DNA of 64,000 nt from Winogradskyella sp. J14-2 (GTDB lineage Bacteria; Bacteroidota; Bacteroidia; Flavobacteriales; Flavobacteriaceae): assembly GCF_001971725.1 (NCBI RefSeq), contig NZ_CP019388.1, forward strand, positions 1,550,001-1,614,000. The letters are read 5' to 3'. Position numbers and translations under genes: made by a program. The notes beneath the pieces are model-generated. The model saw only the letters and a program-made list of their open reading frames with translations. It had not been told where the DNA came from and did no database searches. How positions within the stretch are numbered: position 1 is the first letter of the stretch; every line of letters starts with the position of its first letter. Below are positions 42,020 to 51,311 of the stretch, piece by piece.

Positions 42020-43359
42020 CTATTAAAGGTTAGTCGCTTTGCAGCTTTAACATTTAGTACCTTAAAATTGTTGTATACCAACTGGCCATTTAAAATGGTG
42101 TGTGTTACTCTACTCTTAAAGGTATTACCCTCAAAAGGTGACCAACCACATTTATATAAAATATTTCCTTTGTTAACCGTCCAAGGGTTATTAATATCTA
42201 CAATAACTAAATCTGCATAATAACCTTCTCTGATATAACCGCGTTTCTCTACATCAAAAAGAATAGCAGGATTATGACATGCTTTTTCAACGATTTTTTC
42301 AATAGAAATTTTGCCCTGATGATGCATTTCTAGCAATGCAACTAAGGCGTGTTGCACTAATGGACCTCCGGAAGGAGCGCTTGTGTAAGGATTACTTTTC
42401 TCTTCGAGGGTATGCGGCGCGTGGTCTGTAGCTATGACATCGATTCTGTCGTCTAGTAATGCCTTTAGCAATTGCGCTCTGTCATTCGCTGTTTTTACCG
42501 CAGGATTCCATTTGATATGACTTCCCTTCTTAGCGTAATCTTCGTCCGAAAACCAAAGGTGGTGTATACAAACCTCTGATGTAATTTTTTTATCTTTTAA
42601 AGGGATTTTATTGGTAAAGAGGTTAGTTTCCTTTCCTGTAGATAAATGAAAAACGTGCAATCTGGCACCTGTCTTTTTTGCTAGTTCTATAGCTTTTGAA
42701 GATGACAAATAGCATGCCTCCTCACTTCTAATAACTGGGTGTAATTCCATTGGGATATTGTCACCGTATTCTGCTTTGTATTTTGCTAAGTTTTTGCGTA
42801 TTGTGGCTTCATCTTCGCAATGTACTGAGATCACCATATCGGTACTAGAAAAAATTTTCTCAAGCACTTTTGGGTTGTCTACTAACATGTTTCCGGTAGA
42901 TGAGCCTAGAAACAATTTTAATCCTGCAACGGTTTTGGGATTTACTTTTAATATCTCATCTAGATTATCATTGGTACCTCCAAACATAAATGAATAGTTA
43001 GCGTAAGAGGTCTCTGCAGCCATGGCAAATTTTTCTTCAAGCTTTTCTACAGTTGTGGTTTGAGGGTTGGTATTTGGCATTTCTATAAACGAAGTAATAC
43101 CACCTGCTAATGCAGCCTTAGACTCTGTTTGTATATTTGCTTTGTGTGTTAGTCCTGGCTCTCTAAAATGCACTTGATCATCAATCATGCCTGGCAGAAC
43201 GTAATTGCCTTCGGCATCAATCACCGTTATGTCCGCAGACTTTACGCTAATAGAACTATCTATTTCTTTAATAAAATCGTCTTCAATGTGTATATCGCCT
43301 TCAACTATTTTTCCTTCGTTGACAATTTTGGCATTTTTAATGAGGGTTTGTCGTTTCAT
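42016..43359 (-). CDS. Dihydroorotase-type amidohydrolase with altered metal motif
   Basis: A 447-residue amidohydrolase of the class I dihydroorotase group, the third step of pyrimidine synthesis. Blocks include [18 protein letters not shown] near residue 58, [30 protein letters not shown], and [10 protein letters not shown]. The classical HxH metal pair is QVH here (Gln62, His64), so one zinc ligand is replaced; I recall this being shared by Bacteroidota homologues. It lies between a DPM1-like transferase and a DUF4296 lipoprotein gene. Confidence 0.85.
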   Translation of the reverse strand: MKRQTLIKNAKIVNEGKIVEGDIHIEDDFIKEIDSSISVKSADITVIDAEGNYVLPGMIDDQVHFREPGLTHKANIQTESKAALAGGITSFIEMPNTNPQTTTVEKLEEKFAMAAETSYANYSFMFGGTNDNLDEILKVNPKTVAGLKLFLGSSTGNMLVDNPKVLEKIFSSTDMVISVHCEDEATIRKNLAKYKAEYGDNIPMELHPVIRSEEACYLSSSKAIELAKKTGARLHVFHLSTGKETNLFTNKIPLKDKKITSEVCIHHLWFSDEDYAKKGSHIKWNPAVKTANDRAQLLKALLDDRIDVIATDHAPHTLEEKSNPYTSAPSGGPLVQHALVALLEMHHQGKISIEKIVEKACHNPAILFDVEKRGYIREGYYADLVIVDINNPWTVNKGNILYKCGWSPFEGNTFKSRVTHTILNGQLVYNNFKVLNVKAAKRLTFNR

Positions 43360-43364
43360 CCTTC

Positions 43365-44090
43365 TTAATACTTTGTAATTAAACTTTTCAATTTCAAACT
43401 AATAACTCCAAAAATAGCTTCAAAAATTATGCTTCCGCTCATTTTTGATTTGCCTTTAATTCTATCTTTAAAAATAACAGGAATTTCTACAATTTTAAAA
43501 CCTTTTTTGTGCGCTTTAAATTTCATTTCAATCTGAAAAGCATAGCCCACAAACTTCACTTTGTCAAGATTTATAGATTCTAATACGTTTTTCTTATAGC
43601 ATACAAAACCTGCTGTAGAATCTTTTACCTGCATACCTGTAATTAATCTAACATAACGTGATGCACCGTAAGACAATAATATTCTAGATAGAGGCCAGTT
43701 AACTACTGTAATGCCCTTAACATATCTTGAGCCAACTGCTATATCGGCATTATGAACTGCGCATGCATTGTACAACTTTATTAAATCATCTGGATTATGA
43801 GAAAAATCGGCATCCATTTCAAAAACGTAGTTATAAGCATGCTCTAACGCCCATTTAAAACCTGCAATATAGGCTGCACCAAGACCATCTTTTTGTTTGC
43901 GTTGTAAAAGATGTAATTGCACAGCGTACGCTTTCTGAAGGGATTTAACCTCTTTAGCAGTGCCATCTGGTGAGTTATCGTCGACCACTAAAACATGAAA
44001 TGATTTGTCTTGTGAAAATACAGCTCTTATTATGGTTTCTATATTTTCGACCTCATTATATGTTGGGATTATAACAAGTGCGTCCGACAT
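43365..44090 (-). CDS. Polyprenol monophosphomannose synthase-like glycosyltransferase (DPM1 type)
   Basis: A 241-residue GT2 enzyme. It starts [18 protein letters not shown], with [12 protein letters not shown] for nucleotide binding, [11 protein letters not shown] with the DxD metal site, and a C-terminal [16 protein letters not shown] block typical of dolichol-phosphate mannosyltransferase homologues. Such enzymes charge polyprenyl phosphate with mannose or a related sugar on the inner membrane face. It has no C-terminal membrane helices. It starts a three-gene operon with dihydroorotase (gap 5 nt) and DUF4296. A TACATTTG box lies upstream at 44140-44147 (reverse). Confidence 0.88.
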   Translation of the reverse strand: MSDALVIIPTYNEVENIETIIRAVFSQDKSFHVLVVDDNSPDGTAKEVKSLQKAYAVQLHLLQRKQKDGLGAAYIAGFKWALEHAYNYVFEMDADFSHNPDDLIKLYNACAVHNADIAVGSRYVKGITVVNWPLSRILLSYGASRYVRLITGMQVKDSTAGFVCYKKNVLESINLDKVKFVGYAFQIEMKFKAHKKGFKIVEIPVIFKDRIKGKSKMSGSIIFEAIFGVISLKLKSLITKY

Positions 44091-44230
44091 GTAAATACTT
44101 TTAAAAAAACTTGCTTTTGTGTTGCTGATAGAATTTTGACAAATGTAAAGTTTTTAGCGCATTAAAAACTGTTATAGCTTTATTAAGATTTTAATTATGT
44201 ATTGCCTTAATTTCTTTATAATTTAGCATT

Positions 44231-44881
44231 ATGAGGGATTACGTTACTTACGAGTGGTTTACGATACTGACTATATTGGGGATTTTTGCTCTAACAACGG
44301 CTAAGTATATTAACGCATTACGTTTCAGTGATTTTATATCCATTATAGGAAACTCCAAGTATTTAAAAATATATAGTAAAGACCAGAAATTTATAGATCC
44401 TTTTGACGGTCTACTGTTTCTTAATCTAACCTTTTCGGGTAGTATTTTTTTATTTTTTGCCTACTCTATCTTTGTTTCTCCATTGACCTTTGAGTTGGTT
44501 TCATTCTTAAAATTACTTTTAGCACTTGCAACTGTAGTTATTATTAAAACGCTTCTAGAGCGTCTTATAGCTAGTCTTTTTGAAATAGACAATATTGTAG
44601 ACGCCTACCTGTTTCAAAAGATTACTTTTCTTAATTATTCTGGTTTAATCCTCATTTTAAGTAATTTATTGTTATTGTATACAAGCTTAGATTCAAAAAT
44701 TGTGATAATTACATCTTTTGGTACGATTTTATTAATAAATCTCATTGGATTTATGACATCATTTAAAAACCATCAAAAAATAATAAATCCCAACTTTTTC
44801 TATTTTTTATTGTATCTTTGCGCTCTCGAAATTGCACCTTATATCCTTTTATATAAGGTAATTAGCGAGTATAACGTATAA
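44231..44881 (+). CDS. DUF4271 membrane protein
   Basis: A 216-residue protein with about six membrane helices, of the DUF4271 family that is typical of Bacteroidota and adjacent to hemD in many genomes. It opens with YVTYEWFTILTILGIFAL. No charged catalytic pattern stands out, and its role is unknown. It ends 16 nt before hemD. The last 70 nt of the gene contain a TATCTTTG box that probably drives hemD. Confidence 0.8.
   Translation: MRDYVTYEWFTILTILGIFALTTAKYINALRFSDFISIIGNSKYLKIYSKDQKFIDPFDGLLFLNLTFSGSIFLFFAYSIFVSPLTFELVSFLKLLLALATVVIIKTLLERLIASLFEIDNIVDAYLFQKITFLNYSGLILILSNLLLLYTSLDSKIVIITSFGTILLINLIGFMTSFKNHQKIINPNFFYFLLYLCALEIAPYILLYKVISEYNV
44813..44820 (+). promoter_or_regulatory. 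Internal promoter for hemD inside the DUF4271 gene
   Basis: TATCTTTG followed by CGCTCTC resembles the rpsP box. The resulting leader of about 73 nt would contain a perfect hairpin, ACCTTATA paired with TATAAGGT (44836-44860). Confidence 0.55.
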
Positions 44882-44897
44882 ATAAAGGGGTTTACAT

Positions 44898-45647
44898 ATG
44901 AAAGTGAAGACGATTTTAGTATCGCAGCCAGAGCCTAAAATAGAAAATTCTCCATACTTTGACTTGCAAGAAAAGCAAAAGGTTAAAGTTGACTTTAGAC
45001 CTTTTATACACGTAGAGGGTGTTTCTGCAAAAGAAATTAGACAGCAAAAAATAGATCTTAATAAGTTTACTGCAATTATTCTTACCAGTAGAAATTCTGT
45101 AGATCACTTCTTTAGAGTAGCAGATGAAATGCGCTTTAAAGTGCCCGACACCATGAAATACTTCTGTCAATCCGAGGCTGTTGCCTACTATTTACAAAAG
45201 TATGTCGTCTATAGAAAGCGAAAGATATATGTAGGTAAGCGTAATTTTGAAGATTTAACACCTTTAATTAAAAAGTACAAGGACGAATCATTTTTATTAC
45301 CTACCACAGATAAGGTTAAACCCATTATTCCTGAAACTTTAGATAGTCTAGAGGTAAATTGGAAACAAGCTACGTTTTACAGAACGGTAATCAGTGATTT
45401 ATCTGATTTAGCTAATGTATACTATGATATTTTGGTGTTTTTTAGTCCATCAGGTATTGAATCTTTGTTTCATAATTTCCCAGACTTTAAGCAAAACGAT
45501 ACGCGTATCGCAGTATTTGGAAACACAACCATAAAGGCTGTAAAAGAAAAGGGCTTGCGCGTAGATATTGCTGCCCCAACACCAGAAACACCATCTATGA
45601 CTATGGCACTACAGAAGTACATTGATAGTGTTAACAAAGGAAAATAA
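44898..45647 (+). CDS. hemD: Uroporphyrinogen-III synthase
   Basis: A 249-residue protein with the two-lobed HemD pattern: ILVSQPEPKIENSPYFDL, then AIILTSRNSVDHFF in the first lobe and VFFSPSGIESLF with AVFGNTTIKAVKEKG in the second. It closes the hydroxymethylbilane ring to uroporphyrinogen III for haem. Sequence conservation in HemD is weak, so the call rests on motif spacing and the DUF4271 neighbour. A bidirectional terminator follows. Confidence 0.88.
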   Translation: MKVKTILVSQPEPKIENSPYFDLQEKQKVKVDFRPFIHVEGVSAKEIRQQKIDLNKFTAIILTSRNSVDHFFRVADEMRFKVPDTMKYFCQSEAVAYYLQKYVVYRKRKIYVGKRNFEDLTPLIKKYKDESFLLPTTDKVKPIIPETLDSLEVNWKQATFYRTVISDLSDLANVYYDILVFFSPSGIESLFHNFPDFKQNDTRIAVFGNTTIKAVKEKGLRVDIAAPTPETPSMTMALQKYIDSVNKGK

Positions 45648-45664
45648 CAAGACAACATTGATAT

Positions 45665-45698
45665 AAAAAAGCGATTCTAAATTTAGAATCGCTTTTTT
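45665..45698. terminator. Bidirectional terminator between hemD and pckA
   Basis: A perfect 34-nt palindrome with half-site AAAAAAGCGATTCTAAA, ending in A and T runs on both strands. Confidence 0.92.
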
Positions 45699-45722
45699 GT
45701 TTATTTATATACTATGTTTATC

Positions 45723-47342
45723 TTAAAATGCATAACGTTGTGGCCCACCTCTTCTTATTTCTTCTGAAGCGTAAGACTCAAATTGTTTAAAATTATTTCT
45801 AAATGAGTTGGCGAGTTTAAACGCCATTTTATAATAAGCCTCATCATCGTTCCAAGTTGTTCTTGGACTTAACACTTCTGTTGGGACACCAGGACATTGT
45901 CTCGGTTGAGCTACACCAAATACAGAATGAATGTGGTAATGATCATAATCGTAAAGACCCAAATCACCATTTAATGCGGCATTAATCATGGCTCTTGTAT
46001 ATTTTAGTTTCATACGTGTGCCCACTCCGTAAGGGCCGCCTGTCCAACCAGTATTTACCAACCAAACATTTACACCAGCTTCTTTCATTTTTTTGCTGAG
46101 CATATCTGCATATTCTGCTGGGTGCAGTGGCATAAAAGGAGCACCAAAACAAGCAGAGAACGACGGCTGTGGTTCAACCACACCTGCTTCGGTACCAGCA
46201 ACTTTTGCCGTGTAACCAGATATAAAGTGATAAGCAGCTTGTGCTGGCGTTAGCTTAGAAATTGGAGGTAATACACCAAAGGCATCTGCGGTTAAAAAGA
46301 AAATATTTTTAGGGTTTTTGCCTATAGAAGGCTGTTGTATATTGTCTATGTGATAAATTGGATAACTGACCCTTGTATTTTGTGTAATAGATGTATCTGC
46401 AAAGTCAACATTACCTTGGTCATCCATAATAATATTTTCTAACAAGGCGCCTGGTTTAATGGCACCAAAAATTTCTGGCTCTTGTTCTTCCGAGAGATTA
46501 ATGGCCTTAGCATAACAACCACCTTCAAAGTTAAATACGGTATTTTCTGCTGTCCATCCATGCTCATCATCTCCAATTAACCTTCTACTATGATCTGTAG
46601 ATAGCGTTGTTTTTCCTGTACCAGAAAGACCAAAGAAAATAGCAGTTTCACCGTTTTCACCAACATTAGCTGAGCAATGCATTGGCAGTACGTTTTTTTC
46701 AACAGGTAAGATAAAATTCAAGGCTGTAAAGATACCTTTCTTCATTTCACCAGTGTACGCAGAACCACCAACAAGAGCAATTTTCTTTGTAAAATTGAGA
46801 ATAGAGAAGTTTCCTTGCCTTAAACCATGAGCTTCTGGGTTTGGACATTCGTAACCAGGTGCACAAAGCACTAACCATTCTTCTTTAAAATCTTTCAACT
46901 CTTCTTCAGAAGGTCTCAAAAACATGTTGTAAACAAACATATTAGACCAAGGGTATTCAGTAATGGTTCTAACGTTCATTTTATAATTTGGATCCGCGCA
47001 CACATAGCCATCCCTTGCATAGATTTCTTTACCACTTAAGTAGTTTTCGATTTCGCTTTGTAGAAAATCGAAGTGTTCTGAAGAGATCGGTTTATTAGAC
47101 TTGCCCCACCAAATGCGATCTTCGGTGTAATTATCTTTAACTAAAAAACGATCTTCGGGAGAACGGCCAGTGAATTTACCAGTACTTATTGCCAAAGTAC
47201 CGTTGGCAGTTTCTTTTCCCATGCCTTTTTCTAAAGTAATTTCTTGAAGCTTTGATGGTTCTAGCTGATAATGAACCTTAGCGTTTTTAATGCCATAATT
47301 TTCTAACGAAATCGATTTCGTCGATTGTGTATGGTTTACCAT
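45723..47342 (-). CDS. pckA: ATP-dependent phosphoenolpyruvate carboxykinase
   Basis: A 539-residue gluconeogenic enzyme that converts oxaloacetate and ATP to phosphoenolpyruvate. Features are TGRSPEDRF near the N-terminus, the oxaloacetate and metal site HCSANVGENG, the P-loop FFGLSGTGKTTLS, the DDEHGW block and YTAKVAGTE. Length is normal for the ATP type. A TAATTTTG promoter box lies 23 nt upstream (47365-47372, reverse). It is transcribed alone. Confidence 0.97.
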   Translation of the reverse strand: MVNHTQSTKSISLENYGIKNAKVHYQLEPSKLQEITLEKGMGKETANGTLAISTGKFTGRSPEDRFLVKDNYTEDRIWWGKSNKPISSEHFDFLQSEIENYLSGKEIYARDGYVCADPNYKMNVRTITEYPWSNMFVYNMFLRPSEEELKDFKEEWLVLCAPGYECPNPEAHGLRQGNFSILNFTKKIALVGGSAYTGEMKKGIFTALNFILPVEKNVLPMHCSANVGENGETAIFFGLSGTGKTTLSTDHSRRLIGDDEHGWTAENTVFNFEGGCYAKAINLSEEQEPEIFGAIKPGALLENIIMDDQGNVDFADTSITQNTRVSYPIYHIDNIQQPSIGKNPKNIFFLTADAFGVLPPISKLTPAQAAYHFISGYTAKVAGTEAGVVEPQPSFSACFGAPFMPLHPAEYADMLSKKMKEAGVNVWLVNTGWTGGPYGVGTRMKLKYTRAMINAALNGDLGLYDYDHYHIHSVFGVAQPRQCPGVPTEVLSPRTTWNDDEAYYKMAFKLANSFRNNFKQFESYASEEIRRGGPQRYAF

Positions 47343-47407
47343 AATTTTTGTGTTGTTTAAGTCGCAAAATTATAACTTTATTTTAAAAAAGTCATTGCTT
47401 AAGGCCA

Positions 47408-47797
47408 TTAATCGGGTCCATTGTTTATAATACCGATTAACAATAAGACCCACGCACTAATTAATAGTAATCCGCCTACAGGTGTAATCATTGCAATAGT
47501 CTTAAAATCAAAACTAAACAATACGTTGGTTGCCAATCCATAAATTGAACCAGAAAAGAATAAAATACCAATTAATATAAGATAAAAAATAACCTTTTTA
47601 AACTTAAGATTTACAAAAGAAGTTCCGCCCAACATTAAAAGAAAAAAGGCATGATATATTTGATAGCGCACCCCTGTTTCAAATGTATTTAGAGCATTAA
47701 CGTCAACCAATTTTTCTAAACCATGTGCTGCAAAGGCTCCCAGAATAATTCCTAAGATTCCTAAAACTGAACCTGTAATTAATATTTTTTTGTTCAT
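47408..47797 (-). CDS. DUF423 membrane protein
   Basis: A 129-residue protein with four membrane helices and the DUF423 (YwdK-like) pattern: GILGIILGAFAAHGLEKL at the start, GVRYQIYHAFFLL in the second segment, and MITPVGGLLLISAWVLL at the end. The function is unknown. It is divergent from the saccharopine dehydrogenase family gene, whose ATG at 47879 lies 81 nt away. Confidence 0.88.
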   Translation of the reverse strand: MNKKILITGSVLGILGIILGAFAAHGLEKLVDVNALNTFETGVRYQIYHAFFLLMLGGTSFVNLKFKKVIFYLILIGILFFSGSIYGLATNVLFSFDFKTIAMITPVGGLLLISAWVLLLIGIINNGPD

Positions 47798-47878
47798 AAG
47801 TAAAGTAGGGTTTTGGTTTTGTTTGCTCGGTGTATTTATTACATTCGTGCATTACAAATTTACTCATATAAAGTCACT

Positions 47879-49243
47879 ATGCGAAAGATTTTAATCATTG
47901 GTGCAGGAAAATCCTCATCATACCTCATAAAATATTTACTAGATAAATCTCAGCCTGAAAACCTTGAAATTACTATTGGAGATGTCAACGTTGAAAATGC
48001 AGAAAAGCTTGTTGGAAAAAACGCTGATGTTAATATCATTCACTTAGATGTTTTTAATTCAGAATCTAGAAGTAAAGCTGTAAAAGATGCTGATATTGTA
48101 ATTTCTATGTTGCCAGCACGTTTTCATATTGAAGTAGCCAAAGATTGTATTACTTATAAGAAACATATGGTTACGGCATCTTACGTGAGCAAAGAAATGG
48201 AAGCTTTGGATGATGATGCCAAAGCCAACAACCTTATTTTTATGAATGAAATAGGTGTAGATCCAGGTATTGACCACATGAGCGCCATGCAAGTCATTGA
48301 TCGTATTAGAGATAATGGTGGTAAAATGATATTATTTGAATCTTTTACAGGAGGACTTGTAGCACCAGAAAGTGATGATAATCTGTGGAATTATAAGTTT
48401 ACCTGGAATCCAAGAAATGTCGTTGTTGCGGGACAAGGCGGTGCTGCGAAATTTTTACAAGAAAATCAGTTTAAGTACATACCCTATGGTAGATTGTTTA
48501 GACGTACAGAGTTTTTAGATATTGATGGTTATGGTCGTTTTGAAGCCTATGCGAATAGAGACTCTTTAAAGTATCAGCATGTTTATGGCTTAGACCATGC
48601 GCATACATTATACAGGGGCACTATGAGACGAGTTGGTTTTAGTAGGGCGTGGCATGTTTTTGTACAACTTGGTATGACAGACGATAGCTATACTATAGAC
48701 GATAGTATTAACATGAGCTATCGCGATTTTGTTAATGCGTTTTTACCATACAGCCCAACAGATTCTGTAGAGTTAAAGTTTAGGCATGCACTCAAAATTG
48801 ACCAAGATGATATTGTTTGGGATAAGTTTTTAGAGCTCGATCTTTTTAGTGCTGATAAAATGGTAGAATTAGATAAAGCAACTCCAGCTCAAATTCTACA
48901 GAAAATTTTAATGGATAGCTGGACGCTAGACCATGAAGATAAGGACATGATAGTGATGTATCATAAATTTGGCTATGAGCTTAATGGTGAAAAGCGCCAA
49001 ATAGATGCTACTATGGTTGTGGTTGGTGAAGATCAAACATATACTGCAATGTCTAAAACTGTGGGTTTACCAGTGGCCATGGCGACGTTAGATATTTTAA
49101 ATGGAAAGATCGAAACGCCTGGTGTACAAATTCCTATCTCTAAAGAAGTTTATACACCTATTTTAGAAGAACTGAAAACTTATGGTGTTCAATTTAATGA
49201 GAAGAAAGTACCATATTTAGGGTATAACCTACTTAATCTTTAA
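47879..49243 (+). CDS. Saccharopine dehydrogenase family protein
   Basis: A 454-residue protein with an N-terminal Rossmann domain (RKILIIGAGKSSSYLIKYL) and the saccharopine reductase-type second domain (MNEIGVDPGIDHMSAMQVID, and ESFTGGLVAPESDDNLWNYKF). The family includes lysine-catabolic saccharopine dehydrogenase. A link with the glutaryl-CoA dehydrogenase at 24446 as parts of one lysine breakdown route is possible but unproven. A longer frame starts at TTG 47813, but the ATG at 47879 directly precedes the nucleotide-binding fold and is preferred. An Lrp regulator follows by 50 nt. Confidence 0.88.
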   Translation: MRKILIIGAGKSSSYLIKYLLDKSQPENLEITIGDVNVENAEKLVGKNADVNIIHLDVFNSESRSKAVKDADIVISMLPARFHIEVAKDCITYKKHMVTASYVSKEMEALDDDAKANNLIFMNEIGVDPGIDHMSAMQVIDRIRDNGGKMILFESFTGGLVAPESDDNLWNYKFTWNPRNVVVAGQGGAAKFLQENQFKYIPYGRLFRRTEFLDIDGYGRFEAYANRDSLKYQHVYGLDHAHTLYRGTMRRVGFSRAWHVFVQLGMTDDSYTIDDSINMSYRDFVNAFLPYSPTDSVELKFRHALKIDQDDIVWDKFLELDLFSADKMVELDKATPAQILQKILMDSWTLDHEDKDMIVMYHKFGYELNGEKRQIDATMVVVGEDQTYTAMSKTVGLPVAMATLDILNGKIETPGVQIPISKEVYTPILEELKTYGVQFNEKKVPYLGYNLLNL

Positions 49244-49293
49244 AAATTTATAATCCTTTTATTACTTTTAGCTTTCAATTCAATACATATATC

Positions 49294-49764
49294 ATGAAAG
49301 TTAGTGACAAAGGAATTTACATAGACGGCATTGATAAAAAGATACTAAGAGCCTTAATGGAAGATGCCAGAACTCCAATTTTAGAAATTGCCAGAAATGT
49401 AGGTATTTCTGGTGCTGCCATTCATCAGCGTCTTAAAAAACTAGAAAAATCAGGTCTTTTAGCAGGCTCTAAGTTTATCATTAACCCTAGAGTTCTTGGG
49501 TATAATACTATGGCTTTTGTTGGTGTATACTTAGATAAAGCTGTGAGTAATCCTGAAGCTGTAAAACAGCTTCTGCGTGTACCAGAAGTTATAGAATGTC
49601 ACTACACTACCGGAGAGTGGAGTATTTTTATAAAAATACTTTCTAAAGACAATGAACACTTAATGCATTTACTTAATACAGAAATACAGGCAATTAAAGG
49701 AGTGTCTCGGACTGAAACTTTTATTTCTCTACAACAACAGATTAATAGACAGATTAAAATCTAA
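49294..49764 (+). CDS. Lrp/AsnC family regulator
   Basis: A 156-residue regulator with an N-terminal winged helix (IDKKILRALMEDARTPILEIA, then GISGAAIHQRLKKLEKSG) and a C-terminal RAM domain (AFVGVYLDKA, VIECHYTTGEWSIFIKI) that senses amino acids. Its position 50 nt after the saccharopine dehydrogenase family gene suggests it controls lysine or related amino acid use, by inference from context only. Confidence 0.92.
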   Translation: MKVSDKGIYIDGIDKKILRALMEDARTPILEIARNVGISGAAIHQRLKKLEKSGLLAGSKFIINPRVLGYNTMAFVGVYLDKAVSNPEAVKQLLRVPEVIECHYTTGEWSIFIKILSKDNEHLMHLLNTEIQAIKGVSRTETFISLQQQINRQIKI

Positions 49765-49863
49765 TGGTTTATCAATAAAATTGTTAAATAGACGCTAATT
49801 GCCCTGTAAAATTTAGTTCTATTATTTATATTTAGATATTATCAACTTTAAATTCATCCCTTC

Positions 49864-50463
49864 ATGACGTTCTTCAATAAAATAAAATGGATTCTGGGTA
49901 TTCTTTTGGTTTTTGTATTGATTGCTATTACTAATCTTATTGATAGAAACAACTTTGTAAGAGTAAGAGATTCTGTTGTAACAATCTATGAAGACCGATT
50001 GGTAGCTAAGGAATTAATCTACAAAATTTCTAAATCGGTTAATAAAAAGGAAATCGCTTTAACAACAAGAGATTCTAGCTTTTTTATAGAAAAAAACCCA
50101 AAACTAAACAGCCAGATAAACAACTACATATCACGTTTTGAACAAACAAAGCTTACTCAAGAAGAAAGTAAAATATTTGAAGATTTAAAATCAAACTTTA
50201 ACTCGTTATTTGATGCTGAGAAGAACAAACTAAATTCAAATGCCGAAAACTACACAACATTATTTGCCCTTATTGCTGATATAAATGATAATTTAGATGA
50301 TCTGTCTATAATACAAATTAGTGAGGGCAGTAAACAATTGGCTATCAGCAAAAAAGCAATAAATACAGTAGAACTTTTTACACAGATTGAAATTTATCTA
50401 TTAGTATTTCTTGCTATAGTTATACAAATTATTGTTATCTATAATCCTAAAGTGAAAAAATAA
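49864..50463 (+). CDS. Solitary MCP-type four-helix sensor domain protein
   Basis: A 199-residue protein with an N-terminal helix (ILGILLVFVLIAITNLI), a periplasmic helical domain of about 140 residues that matches the 4HB_MCP sensor pattern (RDSVVTIYEDRLVAKELIYKI), and a second membrane helix at 175-192. The cytoplasmic HAMP and signalling domains of chemoreceptors are absent: only six residues follow the last helix. It can sense but not signal on its own. The partner is unknown. A terminator follows. Confidence 0.75.
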   Translation: MTFFNKIKWILGILLVFVLIAITNLIDRNNFVRVRDSVVTIYEDRLVAKELIYKISKSVNKKEIALTTRDSSFFIEKNPKLNSQINNYISRFEQTKLTQEESKIFEDLKSNFNSLFDAEKNKLNSNAENYTTLFALIADINDNLDDLSIIQISEGSKQLAISKKAINTVELFTQIEIYLLVFLAIVIQIIVIYNPKVKK

Positions 50464-50486
50464 TAGGTACTTTCTAAAAACACAAA

Positions 50487-50511
50487 GCCCTGATTTCTCA
50501 GGGCCTTTTTT
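50487..50511. terminator. Terminator between convergent genes
   Basis: GCCCTGA (50487-50493) pairs with TCAGGGC (50498-50504), followed by CTTTTTTATT on the forward strand. Confidence 0.8.
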
Positions 50512-50523
50512 ATTATAATTTTT

Positions 50524-51219
50524 TTAATCTCTTCCGCCAAACACTTGTAGCGCCCAATATAATAATGAGGCTAACGCACCTATTGCGGCTACTAAATACG
50601 TCCGAGCTGCCCATTTAAGCGCATCTTCAGAGCCTTTATATTCTTCTGGAGTCACCATGTTTTTTGCTTTTAACCAAGCTAAGGCTCTGTTACTTGCATC
50701 GTATTCTACAGGTAATGTTATAAAGCTAAATAATGTCGCAAAGCCCATAAATACCAAACCAGCTACAGCTACCCAGTAGCCTAAGCCCACACCAGCTGCT
50801 GCACCCAAAATTAAACCACCGATCACTAACCATTGTGACATTCCAGAAGTAACACTAACTATTGGCACCAAAGCAGAGCGCATACCCAACGCACCATACG
50901 CTTGCGCATGTTGTACCGCGTGACCAACCTCATGAGCTGCAACAGCAGCGGCGGCGGCATTGCGCTGATTATAAACGGCTTCACTAAGGTTTACTGTCTT
51001 GTTCTTTGGGTTATAGTGATCTGTTAATTGTCCTGGTGTAGAAATCACCTCTACATCGTATATTCCATTATCCGCAAGCATTTTCTCTGCAATTTCTCTA
51101 CCTGACATACCATTTCTTAACTGGACTTTTGAATACTTTGCAAATTTACGCTTTAGCTGGCTGCTTACTGCCCAGCTTACAAGCGCAATGGCTCCAATCA
51201 ATATATAATATCCTAACAT
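50524..51219 (-). CDS. YugP-type zinc membrane metallopeptidase
   Basis: A 231-residue membrane protein of the zinc_peptidase_2 (YugP) family. It has an N-terminal helix, a soluble segment with NGMSGREIAEKMLADNGI, the zinc site AAHEVGHAVQHAQAYG, then three or more helices with FSFITLPVEYDASNRALAWL, in which the Glu and Asp are conserved. The substrates are unknown. It is a single-gene unit between a terminator and the ald gene on the same strand. Confidence 0.9.
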   Translation of the reverse strand: MLGYYILIGAIALVSWAVSSQLKRKFAKYSKVQLRNGMSGREIAEKMLADNGIYDVEVISTPGQLTDHYNPKNKTVNLSEAVYNQRNAAAAAVAAHEVGHAVQHAQAYGALGMRSALVPIVSVTSGMSQWLVIGGLILGAAAGVGLGYWVAVAGLVFMGFATLFSFITLPVEYDASNRALAWLKAKNMVTPEEYKGSEDALKWAARTYLVAAIGALASLLYWALQVFGGRD

Positions 51220-51311
51220 AATTTTCTTTTTTTAATTTATGTAAATGTACTAAATGAATAGCAAAAAATGCGCCAAATTAACGTTAAGTAAAAATGTCAG
51301 TTATTGAAATT

